From DASQFI01 sp963780895 (GTDB lineage: Bacteria; Acidobacteriota; Vicinamibacteria; Vicinamibacterales; SCN-69-37): a stretch of DNA of 64,000 bases. The position numbers and the translations under genes were made by a program. Position 1 is the first letter of the stretch. Each line of letters opens with the position of its first letter. This document shows positions 8,307 through 17,311 of the stretch, piece after piece. Under the pieces are notes generated by a model, which was not told the origin of the DNA, searched no databases, and saw only the letters and a list, made by a program, of their open reading frames with translations. The stretch is from NCBI GenBank assembly GCA_963780895.1, contig CAWAEG010000003.1:248001-312000 (forward strand), written 5' to 3'.

Positions 8307-9491
8307 ATGACCCGGTCTCGCCGACGCATTGTACGAATCGCGCTGCTCCTGGGTATCCTGACCGCGCCGGGCTGGATGCTCGCTCAGCAGCGCGGGAACA
8401 ACCCGTTTCCGGGGGGAACCAATCCCGACGGCTCCCTTCGACCCTCGGCGCCGGTGACGCGCCTCTTCACGCAGGACGCGTACACGGAATACGCCCTGCT
8501 CGAGCCGGGGAGCGAACAGTTCCGGATCAAGTTCCTGCCAGAGAACTCGAGGGCCGGCGCGACCGAAATCGAGAACGCCACGCGAGGCGGCAGCGAAGGG
8601 TCCGGGATCGAGGTCTACGATCCGCGCACCGGCAAGCCCGTGGAGTTCAAGTATGAGGCGCGCGATCCGGAAACGCACGTCATCGTCGCGAAACTCCCGA
8701 TCCCGGTGCCGCAAGGCGGGATCGGCCGGGTGCTCATCTACAAGACCTACAAGGACCCGCGGACGTACATGATGAACGGCGACGACATCGTCTGGGTGCG
8801 CAGCCTGAGCGGATACCGGCTGGGCGTGCTGCTTCCGAAAGGCTTCGCGTTCATCTCGTCCAACGTCGCCGCGCAGATGAGCACGACGGCCGACGGCCGG
8901 TTAAAGCTCGCGTTCGCCAACCCGAGCGGCCAGTCCAACCCGGTAACGATTCACGCGCGCAAGACATCCGCGACGTTCACGCCGGCACCGGACACGGACA
9001 TGTTTTTCGACGACATCAAGACGCTCTACGACCTCGACGCGCCGGAGACGGGGCGGATCACGGTCGAACAGATCTACAGCGACTATCGGAAGGGCGCCAA
9101 GGCGAAGCTCAGCATGCTCGCCTACATGCCGCTGACGGATCTCGCCGTGGTCGATCTCGACACGGCCAAGACGCTGACGCCCGCGAAAGACGGCCCCGTG
9201 ATGAGCGTCACGCTCGACGTGCCGATCGTGGACGACCAACAGAGCGCTCACCTGAAGGTGACCGGTACGCTGACGAACGCCGGGTATCGACTCGTGAACA
9301 ACGAGCTCATCTTCGAACGCACGCTTCACGGGCTGCGGAACACGATCTTGCTCCCGGCCGGCTGGGATGTGTCTGCGGTGTCGCAGTCCGGGACGGTCGG
9401 GCTGTACCAGGGTCGCGCGTTCGTGTCGCTCATCAATTTGAACAACGAGAACAACTACAACGTCACGATTCGCGCGCGCAAGGGGCGATAG
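8307..9491 (+). CDS. Exported protein of unknown function
   Basis: A 394-residue protein with a clear Sec signal peptide: basic leader 'MTRSRRRIVR', hydrophobic core, likely cleavage after 'GWMLAQ' near residue 26. The mature part is rich in beta-strand patterns with no transmembrane helix and no motif I recognise. The start follows a gap of 84 bases from the divergent TMEM175 gene. The next gene (9520) is also exported and starts 28 bases after this stop, so the two may be co-transcribed. No function is proposed. Confidence 0.8.
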   Translation: MTRSRRRIVRIALLLGILTAPGWMLAQQRGNNPFPGGTNPDGSLRPSAPVTRLFTQDAYTEYALLEPGSEQFRIKFLPENSRAGATEIENATRGGSEGSGIEVYDPRTGKPVEFKYEARDPETHVIVAKLPIPVPQGGIGRVLIYKTYKDPRTYMMNGDDIVWVRSLSGYRLGVLLPKGFAFISSNVAAQMSTTADGRLKLAFANPSGQSNPVTIHARKTSATFTPAPDTDMFFDDIKTLYDLDAPETGRITVEQIYSDYRKGAKAKLSMLAYMPLTDLAVVDLDTAKTLTPAKDGPVMSVTLDVPIVDDQQSAHLKVTGTLTNAGYRLVNNELIFERTLHGLRNTILLPAGWDVSAVSQSGTVGLYQGRAFVSLINLNNENNYNVTIRARKGR

Positions 9492-9519
9492 AGCGGCCGG
9501 AATCGCCGGAGGTTTTCTC

Positions 9520-11322
9520 GTGAAAACGCTTGGGATCGCTCTCACTGCGCTCGCCGCCGGGCTGGCCGACTTCGTCACGGTTCCGGCGCCACTGCGGGCC
9601 GCAAGTCCCGTATTCGGTACCGCCACGGTCAATGAAGTGGTGCGAAAAGACCTCGGGTCACAGCAGCGCGGCCAGCAGCCCATCGTGCCGCCTGTGATCA
9701 CGGTGCCGCCCGGAGCCGATGCCGTCGAACAGAAAGCCCAAGGCACCAAACCGGCGGCGGTGCTGGCCGAAAGCTTCGACGGTCTCGGATTTGGTTTCAC
9801 GGGGCCGCAAGGCACGGGCCGGCAGAACAACCCCTCCGACAACAGCCTCGCCGTCGGGCCCGATCACGTCGTCCAGACCGTGAACTCGCGGATGGCCATC
9901 TTCACGAAAAAGGGCCGGAAGTTCGACGTGACCGGCAAGGTGCTGTACGGCCCGGTGAATACCAACAACGTCTTCAAGGACTTCGGCGGCACGTGCGAAG
10001 CGCGCAACAACGGCGACGCCGTCGTGCGGTACGACCAGCTGGCCGACCGCTGGCTCATCGTGATGCCGATTTTCGGCCGCGCCGCGGAGCGGGCCGATCA
10101 ACCAGGTCCCTGGAAAGGCGGCGATCCCACGCGGCTCAGCCCGCCGGGTGTCCAGGGCCAGCCAGGCCGGGCAACGATGTTGTTCCAGCCGCCGCCGCCT
10201 CCCCCGCCGCCACCGGACGCGGCCGGCCAGCCTGCGCAGCCGCCGCGCGGCCAGGGGCCCGGGCGCGGCCAGCCTCAGTCCCAGGGTCCGTACTCGATGT
10301 GCTACGCGCTGAGCGTGGGCCCCGACCCGTTCGGTCCGTACTACCGCTACGAGTTCCTGCGGCCGCTCTTCCCCGACTATCCGCGGCCGGCGATCTGGAT
10401 CGACGGCTACTACAACCCGACGAGCACCGGCGACAACCGCATTTCGGAAACGGTCGCGACGGAGAAACATGCCTGTGTCGTGGACCGCGCGCGCATGCTC
10501 AAAGGCGAGCCGGCCACCGAGCAATGTATCGTCGTCAATAACGTGAACTTCCTGAACAACGCAGACATCGACGGCAAAGCGTTGCCGCCCGACGGCGCGC
10601 CCAACATCATGATCGCTGCCGGCGGTACGCAGCTCGACAAGAAGGTCGAAGACGACGTGGTGGACGTGTGGCAGTTCAAGGTCGATTGGAAAGACCCGTC
10701 CAGGACGACGCTGGCCGGACCGTCGAAAATCAAGGTCGCGCCGTATCGCTACTTGTGCGACGGCCAGTTGACCAACTGCGTCCCGCAGCCGGGCACCGAT
10801 CGCCGGCTCGACGCGCAGGGCGACAAAATCATGGCCCGGCTCGTCTACCGCCGGATCGGCAACCGCGAGATGCTGGTCGCGGTGCACTCGGTCAACACGT
10901 CGGCCGGCGCGGGCGGCGTGCGCTGGTACGAGTTCGCGGTGGATCGAAACCGCGCCGTGACGCTGCGTCAGCAGGGCACGTACGCGCCCGACAACTTCTT
11001 TCGCTGGATGGCCAGTCCCGCCGTCGACCGCAACGGCAACATCGGCATCGGGTATTCGTTCGGCGGCACGCCGAACTACGCCGGCCAGCGGCTCGCGGCG
11101 CGGCTCGCCAACGATCCGTTGGGCGCCCTCACCTTGCGCGAGACCATCCTCGTCGAGGGCGAAGCGTCGCAGACGGGCACGCTCCGCTGGGAGGACTACA
11201 CCCAGACGGCAATCGATCCTTCGGATGACTGCACGATCTGGTACGTCGGTGACTATCTAAAAAAGGATGCGACGACCTACTCCACGAAGATTGGGGCGTT
11301 CAAGCTGCCTGGCTGCAGGTGA
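9520..11322 (+). CDS. Large exported protein with proline-rich insert, unknown function
   Basis: A 600-residue protein. A GTG start at 9520 sits 7 bases after a good ribosome-binding site (CCGGAGG, 9506-9512) and begins a signal peptide 'MKTLGIALTALAAGLA'. At about residues 224-255 there is a run of nine prolines followed by a Gly/Pro/Gln-rich stretch, which looks like a low-complexity insertion in an otherwise globular protein. The remainder has several 'DNSLAVGPDHVVQ' and 'YDQLADRWLI'-like segments that resemble extracellular propeller proteins, but I cannot assign a family. A strong hairpin (11338-11366) lies just after the stop. Confidence 0.78.
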   Translation: MKTLGIALTALAAGLADFVTVPAPLRAASPVFGTATVNEVVRKDLGSQQRGQQPIVPPVITVPPGADAVEQKAQGTKPAAVLAESFDGLGFGFTGPQGTGRQNNPSDNSLAVGPDHVVQTVNSRMAIFTKKGRKFDVTGKVLYGPVNTNNVFKDFGGTCEARNNGDAVVRYDQLADRWLIVMPIFGRAAERADQPGPWKGGDPTRLSPPGVQGQPGRATMLFQPPPPPPPPPDAAGQPAQPPRGQGPGRGQPQSQGPYSMCYALSVGPDPFGPYYRYEFLRPLFPDYPRPAIWIDGYYNPTSTGDNRISETVATEKHACVVDRARMLKGEPATEQCIVVNNVNFLNNADIDGKALPPDGAPNIMIAAGGTQLDKKVEDDVVDVWQFKVDWKDPSRTTLAGPSKIKVAPYRYLCDGQLTNCVPQPGTDRRLDAQGDKIMARLVYRRIGNREMLVAVHSVNTSAGAGGVRWYEFAVDRNRAVTLRQQGTYAPDNFFRWMASPAVDRNGNIGIGYSFGGTPNYAGQRLAARLANDPLGALTLRETILVEGEASQTGTLRWEDYTQTAIDPSDDCTIWYVGDYLKKDATTYSTKIGAFKLPGCR

Positions 11323-11337
11323 TCTGGAAAAGCTGAC

Positions 11338-11366
11338 GGCCGTGAAGAAGCGAGTTCTTCACGGCC
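11338..11366. terminator. Hairpin terminator between convergent genes
   Basis: Perfect 12-base arms (11338-11349 and 11355-11366) with a 5-base loop, 16 bases past the stop of the 600-residue exported protein and before the convergent lipoprotein stop at 11397. It is followed by an alternating GATCGATCG repeat (11373-11393) and no T-run. It probably ends transcription from the plus strand. Confidence 0.6.
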
Positions 11367-11396
11367 TTCAGGATCGATCGACAGATCGATCGATTC

Positions 11397-12341
11397 TCAG
11401 TTCAATCTTCCCGGAAAGATCGCGGGCACGTAGCGCGACGGATCGACGAACCCGTTGTCGTCGTAGCCCGGTCCATTCGCGCCGCCGTCGCCGACGTCCG
11501 TGATGACCTTGTAGATATGACCATCCGGGAAGCAGATCCGCCCGATCGCGAACCAGCGGCCCTCCCAGAAGATGATGTTCTCGCCGGAGTCCTTGATCAG
11601 GAGTCCGCCGCCTTCATGTCGCAGCAGCCAGGCGACGCGTTTCGTGACTTCGAAGGCACGGGTAGACGACGCCCCCGGCTGGACCGCGTCGTGGACGCAA
11701 TTGACGAGCTCTTCGCGGTCATGAACCTCTGACGCACATAGCTCCCACGCCTCCGGAGCAGGCGGCGGCGGATCGGGCGGTGGAGGTGGAGGTGGCGGCG
11801 GTGGGGGCGGCGGTGGGGGGGGCGGCGGCGGCGGTGGAGTCGGCCGTCTCAACGTCGTGGTCCCCGAGAACGAACCGGCACAGGAGCTGCTGCCGGAGAA
11901 CGGGACGCGGAGGGCGTTGCCGTTGTCCTCGACCGTGCCCTGGCCCTGAAGCGTGAAGGTGCAGCCCGGCCCGCCCGGCAGGTTCGCCGTGCCCGAAGCC
12001 TGGACCGTGACCGTCGTCGGCGTGGTCAGCACGCCGCTGGCCGTGCCGCTGATCGGAACGTTCACCATGCAGACGGCCGTAAACGTTCCCGACATCGTCG
12101 TGGAACTCTGCGACGAGACCTGCCACTTGAAGAAGTTGCACGTCTTCGGATCGAGGAACGGGATTTCTTCGGGCGACGCCCACGTGCCCATCATCGAGGG
12201 ACCGGCCGCTCCGCCTCCACCACCCGATGAGGGCGTGGGCGCGTTCGGATTCGCATCGAGACTGGATTTCCGTTCGAACGAACAGGCACTGCCCGCGATG
12301 ACGATGATGAAGACGAGGAGCGTTGCACGTACGTATTTCAT
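11397..12341 (-). CDS. Lipoprotein with long polyproline tract
   Basis: A 314-residue protein starting at the ATG at 12341 (the open frame extends further upstream without a better start). The signal peptide ends in the lipobox 'IAGSAC', so the mature protein should begin with a lipidated Cys near residue 20. A beta-rich domain (about 45-165) with two or three Cys is followed by an uninterrupted run of about 20 prolines (encoded near 11763-11838) with a further Asp-Pro stretch. A C-terminal domain of about 110 residues with 'CVHDAV' and 'GRICFPDGHIYKV' follows. The proline tract would form a rigid rod joining two globular parts across the periplasm or outer surface. No family is recognised. 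Confidence 0.75.
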   Translation of the reverse strand: MKYVRATLLVFIIVIAGSACSFERKSSLDANPNAPTPSSGGGGGAAGPSMMGTWASPEEIPFLDPKTCNFFKWQVSSQSSTTMSGTFTAVCMVNVPISGTASGVLTTPTTVTVQASGTANLPGGPGCTFTLQGQGTVEDNGNALRVPFSGSSSCAGSFSGTTTLRRPTPPPPPPPPPPPPPPPPPPPPPDPPPPAPEAWELCASEVHDREELVNCVHDAVQPGASSTRAFEVTKRVAWLLRHEGGGLLIKDSGENIIFWEGRWFAIGRICFPDGHIYKVITDVGDGGANGPGYDDNGFVDPSRYVPAIFPGRLN

Positions 12342-12689
12342 GAGGAGCTTGTTCCTTGTTACGGAATCGTTGTCGACGTTATCGGAATCTCGTTCCTGGT
12401 ACTTCAGTCCGGCCCCCGATGGGGAGCCAATCCCATGCCGAGCGTTGACGTGGCCAAAAGAGCACGACGTGCCCGCTCGTGGGGACTGAATTGAAACACG
12501 AGTTTCACGTTTGCTTGCAAAAACCCACGCGGCTGCGCAAGATCCGGCTGTCGTGCCGCTCACAACCGTAACCGGCTCATGATGAGTCCTTTACGAGCGA
12601 TCACGCTCGCCACGCTGACCGTTGGTGTGCTCGACGGGCCGACGCGATAATCTTCTTTGGGCCTCGGCCCGGCGACAAGGGATGACCTA
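12342..12689. other. Divergent intergenic region, 348 bases
   Basis: The longest stretch without a gene. It separates the lipoprotein (minus) from the small membrane protein (plus). A ribosome-binding-like AAGGAA precedes the lipoprotein start on the minus strand. On that same strand about 12400-12490 has several self-complementary blocks (for example CACGA/TCGTG arms, and ATGGG/CCCAT arms) that could be a structured 5' leader. I could not match it to any riboswitch class I know. The rest shows nothing. Confidence 0.4.
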
Positions 12690-13046
12690 ATGGAGGAGCT
12701 GCAGCGGCTCACCGGCTGGTTCGACAGCCTGCCCGAAACGACGAAGCTCGTGCTCATCGTCGTCGCCGTCGTGGCCGCCGTCGCTCTTGCCGTGATCACG
12801 GGCCGATGGAATGCACGCTGGAAGCTCGAGCACTGGGCCAAGCAAGAAGGCTTCCGCTTGATCGAATTCCGCGGTGTTCCGTTCTGGCGGAGCCCTCGCG
12901 GCTGGAGCCGCAACGAGAACCAGGAAGACTACGAAGTGGTCGTGATCGATCGCCAGGGCGAGCGCCGCGAAGGGCTCGTGATGTACAGCGGCCCCTGGCA
13001 CGGCTTCGGGCCGCAGGACGTCGACGTGCGATGGGACGAAACCTAA
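12690..13046 (+). CDS. Small single-pass membrane protein, unknown function
   Basis: A 118-residue protein: an amphipathic N-terminus, one strong transmembrane segment (about residues 20-43, Val/Ala-rich), then a basic, aromatic-rich cytosolic domain containing 'WRSPRGWSRNENQEDYEVVVID'-like strands. The ATG at 12690 follows AAGG at 12676-12679. No family is recognised. It stands alone between the divergent lipoprotein and a Ser/Thr kinase 115 bases downstream. Confidence 0.7.
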   Translation: MEELQRLTGWFDSLPETTKLVLIVVAVVAAVALAVITGRWNARWKLEHWAKQEGFRLIEFRGVPFWRSPRGWSRNENQEDYEVVVIDRQGERREGLVMYSGPWHGFGPQDVDVRWDET

Positions 13047-13059
13047 TAGATAGTCCGCG

Positions 13060-13136
13060 CAGCGCCTGCGGCCCGCGCGCCGAGCGAGTCGGCGAGCCGA
13101 GGCGCGCGTCTGCGCTGGGGGTGGGGCCCCAGCGCT
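13060..13136. repeat. GC-rich dispersed repeat, family 6 copy A
   Basis: A 77-base GC-rich block that ends in a hairpin with 9-base arms GCGCTGGGG and CCCCAGCGC around a GTGGGG loop. A related block, sharing CAGCGCC(T/C)GCGGCCCGCGCG, a GCGAGTC core and GGGGGTGGGGCCCC, lies inside the clpA gene at 48734-48811. Here it occupies the gap just before the Ser/Thr kinase start. Confidence 0.7.
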
Positions 13137-13160
13137 TTGAAGAATGTTGACCCCGAGCCC

Positions 13161-15908
13161 ATGCCGCTGACCTCCGGAACTCGACTCGGCTCGTACGAAG
13201 TGATCAGCGCACTCGGTGCGGGCGGCATGGGCGAGGTCTACCGGGCGCGCGACACGAAGCTCGGCCGATCGGTCGCGGTGAAGATCGTTCGCGAAGGCCT
13301 CGCCGCCGATCCGGATCGCGTGGCCCGGTTCGAGCGCGAGGCCAAAGTGCTCGCGTCGCTCAACCATCCGCACATCGCGGCGCTCTACGGCATGGAGGTG
13401 GCCGACGGCCGGCACTTCCTCGTCATGGAGCTCGTGGAAGGCGAGACGCTGGCCGATCGCCTGCGCCGCGGAGCGATGCCCGTTGAGGAGACGCTGAAGA
13501 TCGTCCTTCAGATCGCCGACGCGCTCGAGGCCGCACACGAAAAAAGCATTGTTCATCGCGATTTGAAGCCGGCCAACGTCAAGATCACGCCGGACGAGAA
13601 AGTCAAAGTCCTCGATTTCGGACTCGCCAAAGCGGTGGAGACGGACCGGCCCGGCGCGAGCACGGCGGATTCGCCGACGCTCAGCATGATGGCGTCGCAG
13701 GCCGGCATCATCCTCGGCACCGCCGCGTACATGTCGCCGGAACAGGCGAAAGGCTTCCCCGCCGATCACCGCAGCGATGTGTTCTCGTTCGGCGTCGTGC
13801 TCTACGAGATGCTGACCGGGCGTCAACCCTTCCAGGGCGAGACAGCGCCCGACGTACTCGCGTCGGTGCTCGTGCGGGATCCCGAACTCACGAAGCTGCC
13901 GCCGGACCTCAATCCACGCCTGCCAGAGATCGTGAAGCGATGCCTCGAGAAGAGTCCGAAGCGGCGCTGGCAGGCGATGGGCGACCTGCGTACGGAGATC
14001 GAGGCGGTTGCCACGGCTCCGCGTTTGCTGCCCGCCGCACCGGTAGCCGACCAACGGCCGCTGTGGCGGCGCGCCATGCCGATCGCGGTGACGGCGATCG
14101 TGTCGGCCGCCGTCGCGGGCGCGGCCGTCTGGGTACTGCGTGCTGGTCCACCTCTTCCTCCACCTCCTCCACCCCAACCAGTGACGCGGTTCTCGTTTCC
14201 ACTCACGCTGGATGCTTCGCTCACCGGCTCGGGCCGACACTCGATCGCCCTCTCAGCTGACGGCCGGCAACTGGCCTTCGTCGCAAACTCGCGGATTTAC
14301 CTTCGATCCCTCTCGGCGCTGGACGTAAAGCCCATTCCGGGCACCGAGGGGTTCCAGAACGTCACCACGCCGACGTTCTCGCCCGACGGACACTCGCTGG
14401 CGTTTTACGCGCAGTCGGATCAGACATTGAAGCGGGTCTCCACGACCGGCGGCGCGGCCGTGACCATCTGCCCTGCCGCCGAGAATCCGTTCGGCATGAG
14501 CTGGGATGGCGACACCATCGTGTTTGGCCAGGGCCGCCGCGGGATCATGCGCGTCGCGGCGGCCAGCGGGAAGCCCCAGGTGATCGTCGCCCCCAAGGAC
14601 GGTGAGTGGATGCACGGTCCGCAGATCCTTCCCGGCGGCACCCACGTGCTGTTCACGTATGCGACGGGCACGGCGGCCGATCGATGGGAAAAAGCGCAGA
14701 TCGTCGTGCAGACGATTGCGACGGGCGAGCGCAAGACCGTGATCGAAAGCGGCACCGACGGTCGCTATCTTCCGACGGGACATCTGGTCTTTGCGTTGAG
14801 CGGATCCGTCTACGCGATCGAGTTCGATGCCGTCCGGCTTCAAACCCGCGGCGGTCCCGTGCCGGTCATCGAGGGCGTGAGGCGCGCGCCGGGCATGTTG
14901 ACCGGCGCGGCGCATTTCGCGACGTCCGGCACGGGAACGCTGGCCTATTTCCCCGGACCGGTCTCCGGGACAGGGACCTCACAACTCGAGATCATCGCGA
15001 CCGATCGGGAGGGGAAGGTTGAAAAACTCAAGGTCCCGCCGGACAACTACTCGACGGTGCGTGTCTCACCGAACGGTCAGGAGATCGCGCTCGTCATCAA
15101 CGATGGACGGGAAGAGCACATCGCCGTCTATCACCTGTCTGGAGCGAGTCAACTGCGCCGGTTGACGTACGGCGGGAACAGCCGCAACCCTGTCTGGTCG
15201 CCGGACGGAAACCACATCGCGTTTCAGTCGGACCGCGAAGGCGACTGGTCCCTGTTTCGACAGCGCGCCGATGGCACTGGGGGCGTCGACCAATTGATGA
15301 AGCCAGCACCTGGTACGACCTTGTCGGTGACGGACTGGCATCCAACCGCCAACCTGCTGCTTCTCCAGACGTCGAGCGGCGGCACAGTCACGATGTGGAC
15401 GTTGAACCTGTCAGACAAGAAGATGGAGCCGTTTGGCAGCGTCAAGTCGACGTTCCCGATGGGGCCCGCCTTCTCGCCCGATGGCAAATTGGTGGCATAT
15501 TCGAGCAACGAAACGAACGCGAACCGAGTATACGTGCAGCCTTTCCCGGCTACAGGCACCAGAATTCAGCTCTACGCCAAGGAAGAAGATGGAGGCCATC
15601 ACGTCCTCTGGTCACTCGACAGCAAGGAACTGTTCTACAGCCCTCGTTCTTTTGCGCTCGAAGTCGTCCCGGTGCGGACGCAGCCAACCCTTGGGTTTGG
15701 CAACCCGGTCTCCGTGCCGAGGCCGTTTGACTCTGGCCCACCGCAGGTACGAAGAACGTTCGACATCGCACGAGCCGGCAAATTCGTCGGAAGGTTCGTG
15801 GCAATCGCCCGGCCCGGCCAGGAGGCCGTGGCGCCGGGCAACACACCGGAGGTGTATGTAGTCCTGAACTGGTTCGAAGAGTTGAAGCAGCGCGTACCGG
15901 TGAAGTGA
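13161..15908 (+). CDS. Ser/Thr protein kinase with C-terminal PD40/TolB-like propeller
   Basis: A 915-residue protein. The Hanks-type kinase domain (about residues 8-280) is complete: Gly-loop 'GAGGMGEVY', ATP-binding Lys in 'VAVKIV', catalytic loop 'HRDLKPAN', DFG and activation segment ending 'MSPEQA'. One transmembrane helix (about 309-332) and a short proline run follow. An extracytoplasmic domain of about 560 residues then carries repeated 'FSPDG' and 'WSPDGNHIAF' blades of a PD40/TolB-type beta-propeller. The topology suggests a receptor kinase whose propeller senses or binds something in the periplasm. The ATG at 13161 starts right before the kinase fold. A second gene of the same plan is at 54546-57249. 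Confidence 0.93.
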   Translation: MPLTSGTRLGSYEVISALGAGGMGEVYRARDTKLGRSVAVKIVREGLAADPDRVARFEREAKVLASLNHPHIAALYGMEVADGRHFLVMELVEGETLADRLRRGAMPVEETLKIVLQIADALEAAHEKSIVHRDLKPANVKITPDEKVKVLDFGLAKAVETDRPGASTADSPTLSMMASQAGIILGTAAYMSPEQAKGFPADHRSDVFSFGVVLYEMLTGRQPFQGETAPDVLASVLVRDPELTKLPPDLNPRLPEIVKRCLEKSPKRRWQAMGDLRTEIEAVATAPRLLPAAPVADQRPLWRRAMPIAVTAIVSAAVAGAAVWVLRAGPPLPPPPPPQPVTRFSFPLTLDASLTGSGRHSIALSADGRQLAFVANSRIYLRSLSALDVKPIPGTEGFQNVTTPTFSPDGHSLAFYAQSDQTLKRVSTTGGAAVTICPAAENPFGMSWDGDTIVFGQGRRGIMRVAAASGKPQVIVAPKDGEWMHGPQILPGGTHVLFTYATGTAADRWEKAQIVVQTIATGERKTVIESGTDGRYLPTGHLVFALSGSVYAIEFDAVRLQTRGGPVPVIEGVRRAPGMLTGAAHFATSGTGTLAYFPGPVSGTGTSQLEIIATDREGKVEKLKVPPDNYSTVRVSPNGQEIALVINDGREEHIAVYHLSGASQLRRLTYGGNSRNPVWSPDGNHIAFQSDREGDWSLFRQRADGTGGVDQLMKPAPGTTLSVTDWHPTANLLLLQTSSGGTVTMWTLNLSDKKMEPFGSVKSTFPMGPAFSPDGKLVAYSSNETNANRVYVQPFPATGTRIQLYAKEEDGGHHVLWSLDSKELFYSPRSFALEVVPVRTQPTLGFGNPVSVPRPFDSGPPQVRRTFDIARAGKFVGRFVAIARPGQEAVAPGNTPEVYVVLNWFEELKQRVPVK

Positions 15909-15982
15909 CCCTTCGCACCCTCGCCAAGTGATTCGTCCCGCCGCCGGGCAGCGTTTACCGCTCCTGTCGTAGGATCGTGACC

Positions 15983-17284
15983 ATGATCATGTTCAGCCGC
16001 GCTCTTGCCGTGGTGCTCGCGACGTTCGCCGCCGGGCACAATCTCTCCTCCACTGGCCCCCCTGTGAGCGCGCCCGAAGACGTTCGTTTGATCGGCGTGG
16101 ACGGCGAAGGCGCGAAATACTGGCCGCGCTGGCGCGGGCCCTCGGGACAGGGCCACGTGAGCGGCACGAATTACGTCGACACGTGGTCCGACACCCAGAA
16201 CATCAAATGGCGCGTGCCGGTGCCCGGTCTCGGCCACTCGTCGCCCATCGTCTGGCGCGACCACCTGTTCCTGACGACCTCGACCGACGACGGCGCGACG
16301 ATGTCGATGCTGGCGTTCAGCCGCTCGACCGGCAAGCCGCTCTGGAGCACGAAGGTGCCCGCGAGCGGTGTCGAGCACAAGTACCCGAAGAACAGCCACG
16401 CGTCGGCGACCGCGACGACCGACGGCCAGCGCGTGTTCGCGTCGTTCGGCACGCACGGTCTTGCGGCGTTCGACTTCAACGGCAAGATCCTCTGGCACAC
16501 GAAGCTCGGCGACGTCAGCAACTATCACGGCAGCGCGGGCTCGCCCGTGCTCTACAAGGACCGCCTGTTCCTCTATCAGGATCACGACGGCACGGCGACG
16601 CTTCGTTCGTTTGTCGCCGCGTTCGATGCCGTGACGGGCAAGGTGATCTGGAAACGCGATCGACAGGAGACTGTCGGCTGGGGTACACCGATCGTCCTCA
16701 CGACCGGCACGCGTGACGAGTTGGTCGTGAGCAGCCAGCGGCGCGTCGCGGCCTACGATCCGCAGACCGGGCAGGACCTCTGGAGCGTCCGCGGCATGAC
16801 GTTCGAGGTCATCCCGACGCCGGTCGTCGGACACGGTCTCGTGTTCTGCTCGTCGGGCAGGCAGGGGCCGACGCTCGCGATCAAGCCGGGCGGCTCAGGC
16901 GACGTGACGGCCACGCACGTCGCGTGGTCATCGCCAAAGGGATCGCCGTTCGTCCCGTCGGGCCTGATTCACGGGCCGTATCTCTACCTCGTGAACGACA
17001 TCCAGAGCATCCTCACGGTGTACGAAGCCGCGAGCGGGAAGGTCATGTATCAGGATCGTCTGGGTGACCCGCTGAAGGAAGGTTTCTCCGCGTCACCGGT
17101 GGCCGTCGGCGAGAAGATCTTCTTCACGAACGACAACGGTGAGACGTTCGTCGTGCAGGCCGGGCCGGTGTTCAAGCTGCTTCACGTCAACCGGCTGAAG
17201 GCGCGGATTCTCGCCTCTCCCGCGCTCGTCGACGGCGTGTGGTATTGGAGGACGGACAAAGAGCTCATTGCTATTGGTAATTGA
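15983..17284 (+). CDS. Exported PQQ-like beta-propeller protein 1
   Basis: About 433 residues. A signal peptide (about residues 1-20) precedes the 'WPRWRGPSGQG' motif found at the start of this group. Seven or so propeller blades follow with 'TGKPLWSTKV', 'NGKILWHTKL' and 'TGKVIWKRD' repeats. The family adopts the eight-bladed quinoprotein dehydrogenase fold, but the catalytic residues of true PQQ enzymes are not evident, so a binding or scaffold role is more likely. Starts at ATG 15983; GTG 15977 and ATG 15989 are alternatives. A paralogue is at 24028-25344. The stop lies inside a hairpin shared with the convergent aquaporin gene. Confidence 0.88.
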   Translation: MIMFSRALAVVLATFAAGHNLSSTGPPVSAPEDVRLIGVDGEGAKYWPRWRGPSGQGHVSGTNYVDTWSDTQNIKWRVPVPGLGHSSPIVWRDHLFLTTSTDDGATMSMLAFSRSTGKPLWSTKVPASGVEHKYPKNSHASATATTDGQRVFASFGTHGLAAFDFNGKILWHTKLGDVSNYHGSAGSPVLYKDRLFLYQDHDGTATLRSFVAAFDAVTGKVIWKRDRQETVGWGTPIVLTTGTRDELVVSSQRRVAAYDPQTGQDLWSVRGMTFEVIPTPVVGHGLVFCSSGRQGPTLAIKPGGSGDVTATHVAWSSPKGSPFVPSGLIHGPYLYLVNDIQSILTVYEAASGKVMYQDRLGDPLKEGFSASPVAVGEKIFFTNDNGETFVVQAGPVFKLLHVNRLKARILASPALVDGVWYWRTDKELIAIGN

Positions 17285-17311
17285 GTAACCCAATTCCCCA
17301 ATTACTCAATT
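17279..17311. terminator. Bidirectional terminator hairpin containing both stop codons
   Basis: Perfect 10-base AT-rich arms (17279-17288 and 17302-17311). The TGA of the plus-strand propeller gene (17282-17284) lies in the left arm and the TGA of the minus-strand aquaporin gene (17306-17308) in the right arm. The convergent layout fits a shared terminator. Confidence 0.65.

Noticed and set aside
12400..12490. Riboswitch in the lipoprotein leader
   Set aside because: Self-complementary blocks are present, but I could not match them to the conserved core of any known class.
13060..13136. Intrinsic terminator before the kinase gene
   Set aside because: A hairpin is there, but it belongs to a dispersed repeat also found inside clpA and lacks a T-run.
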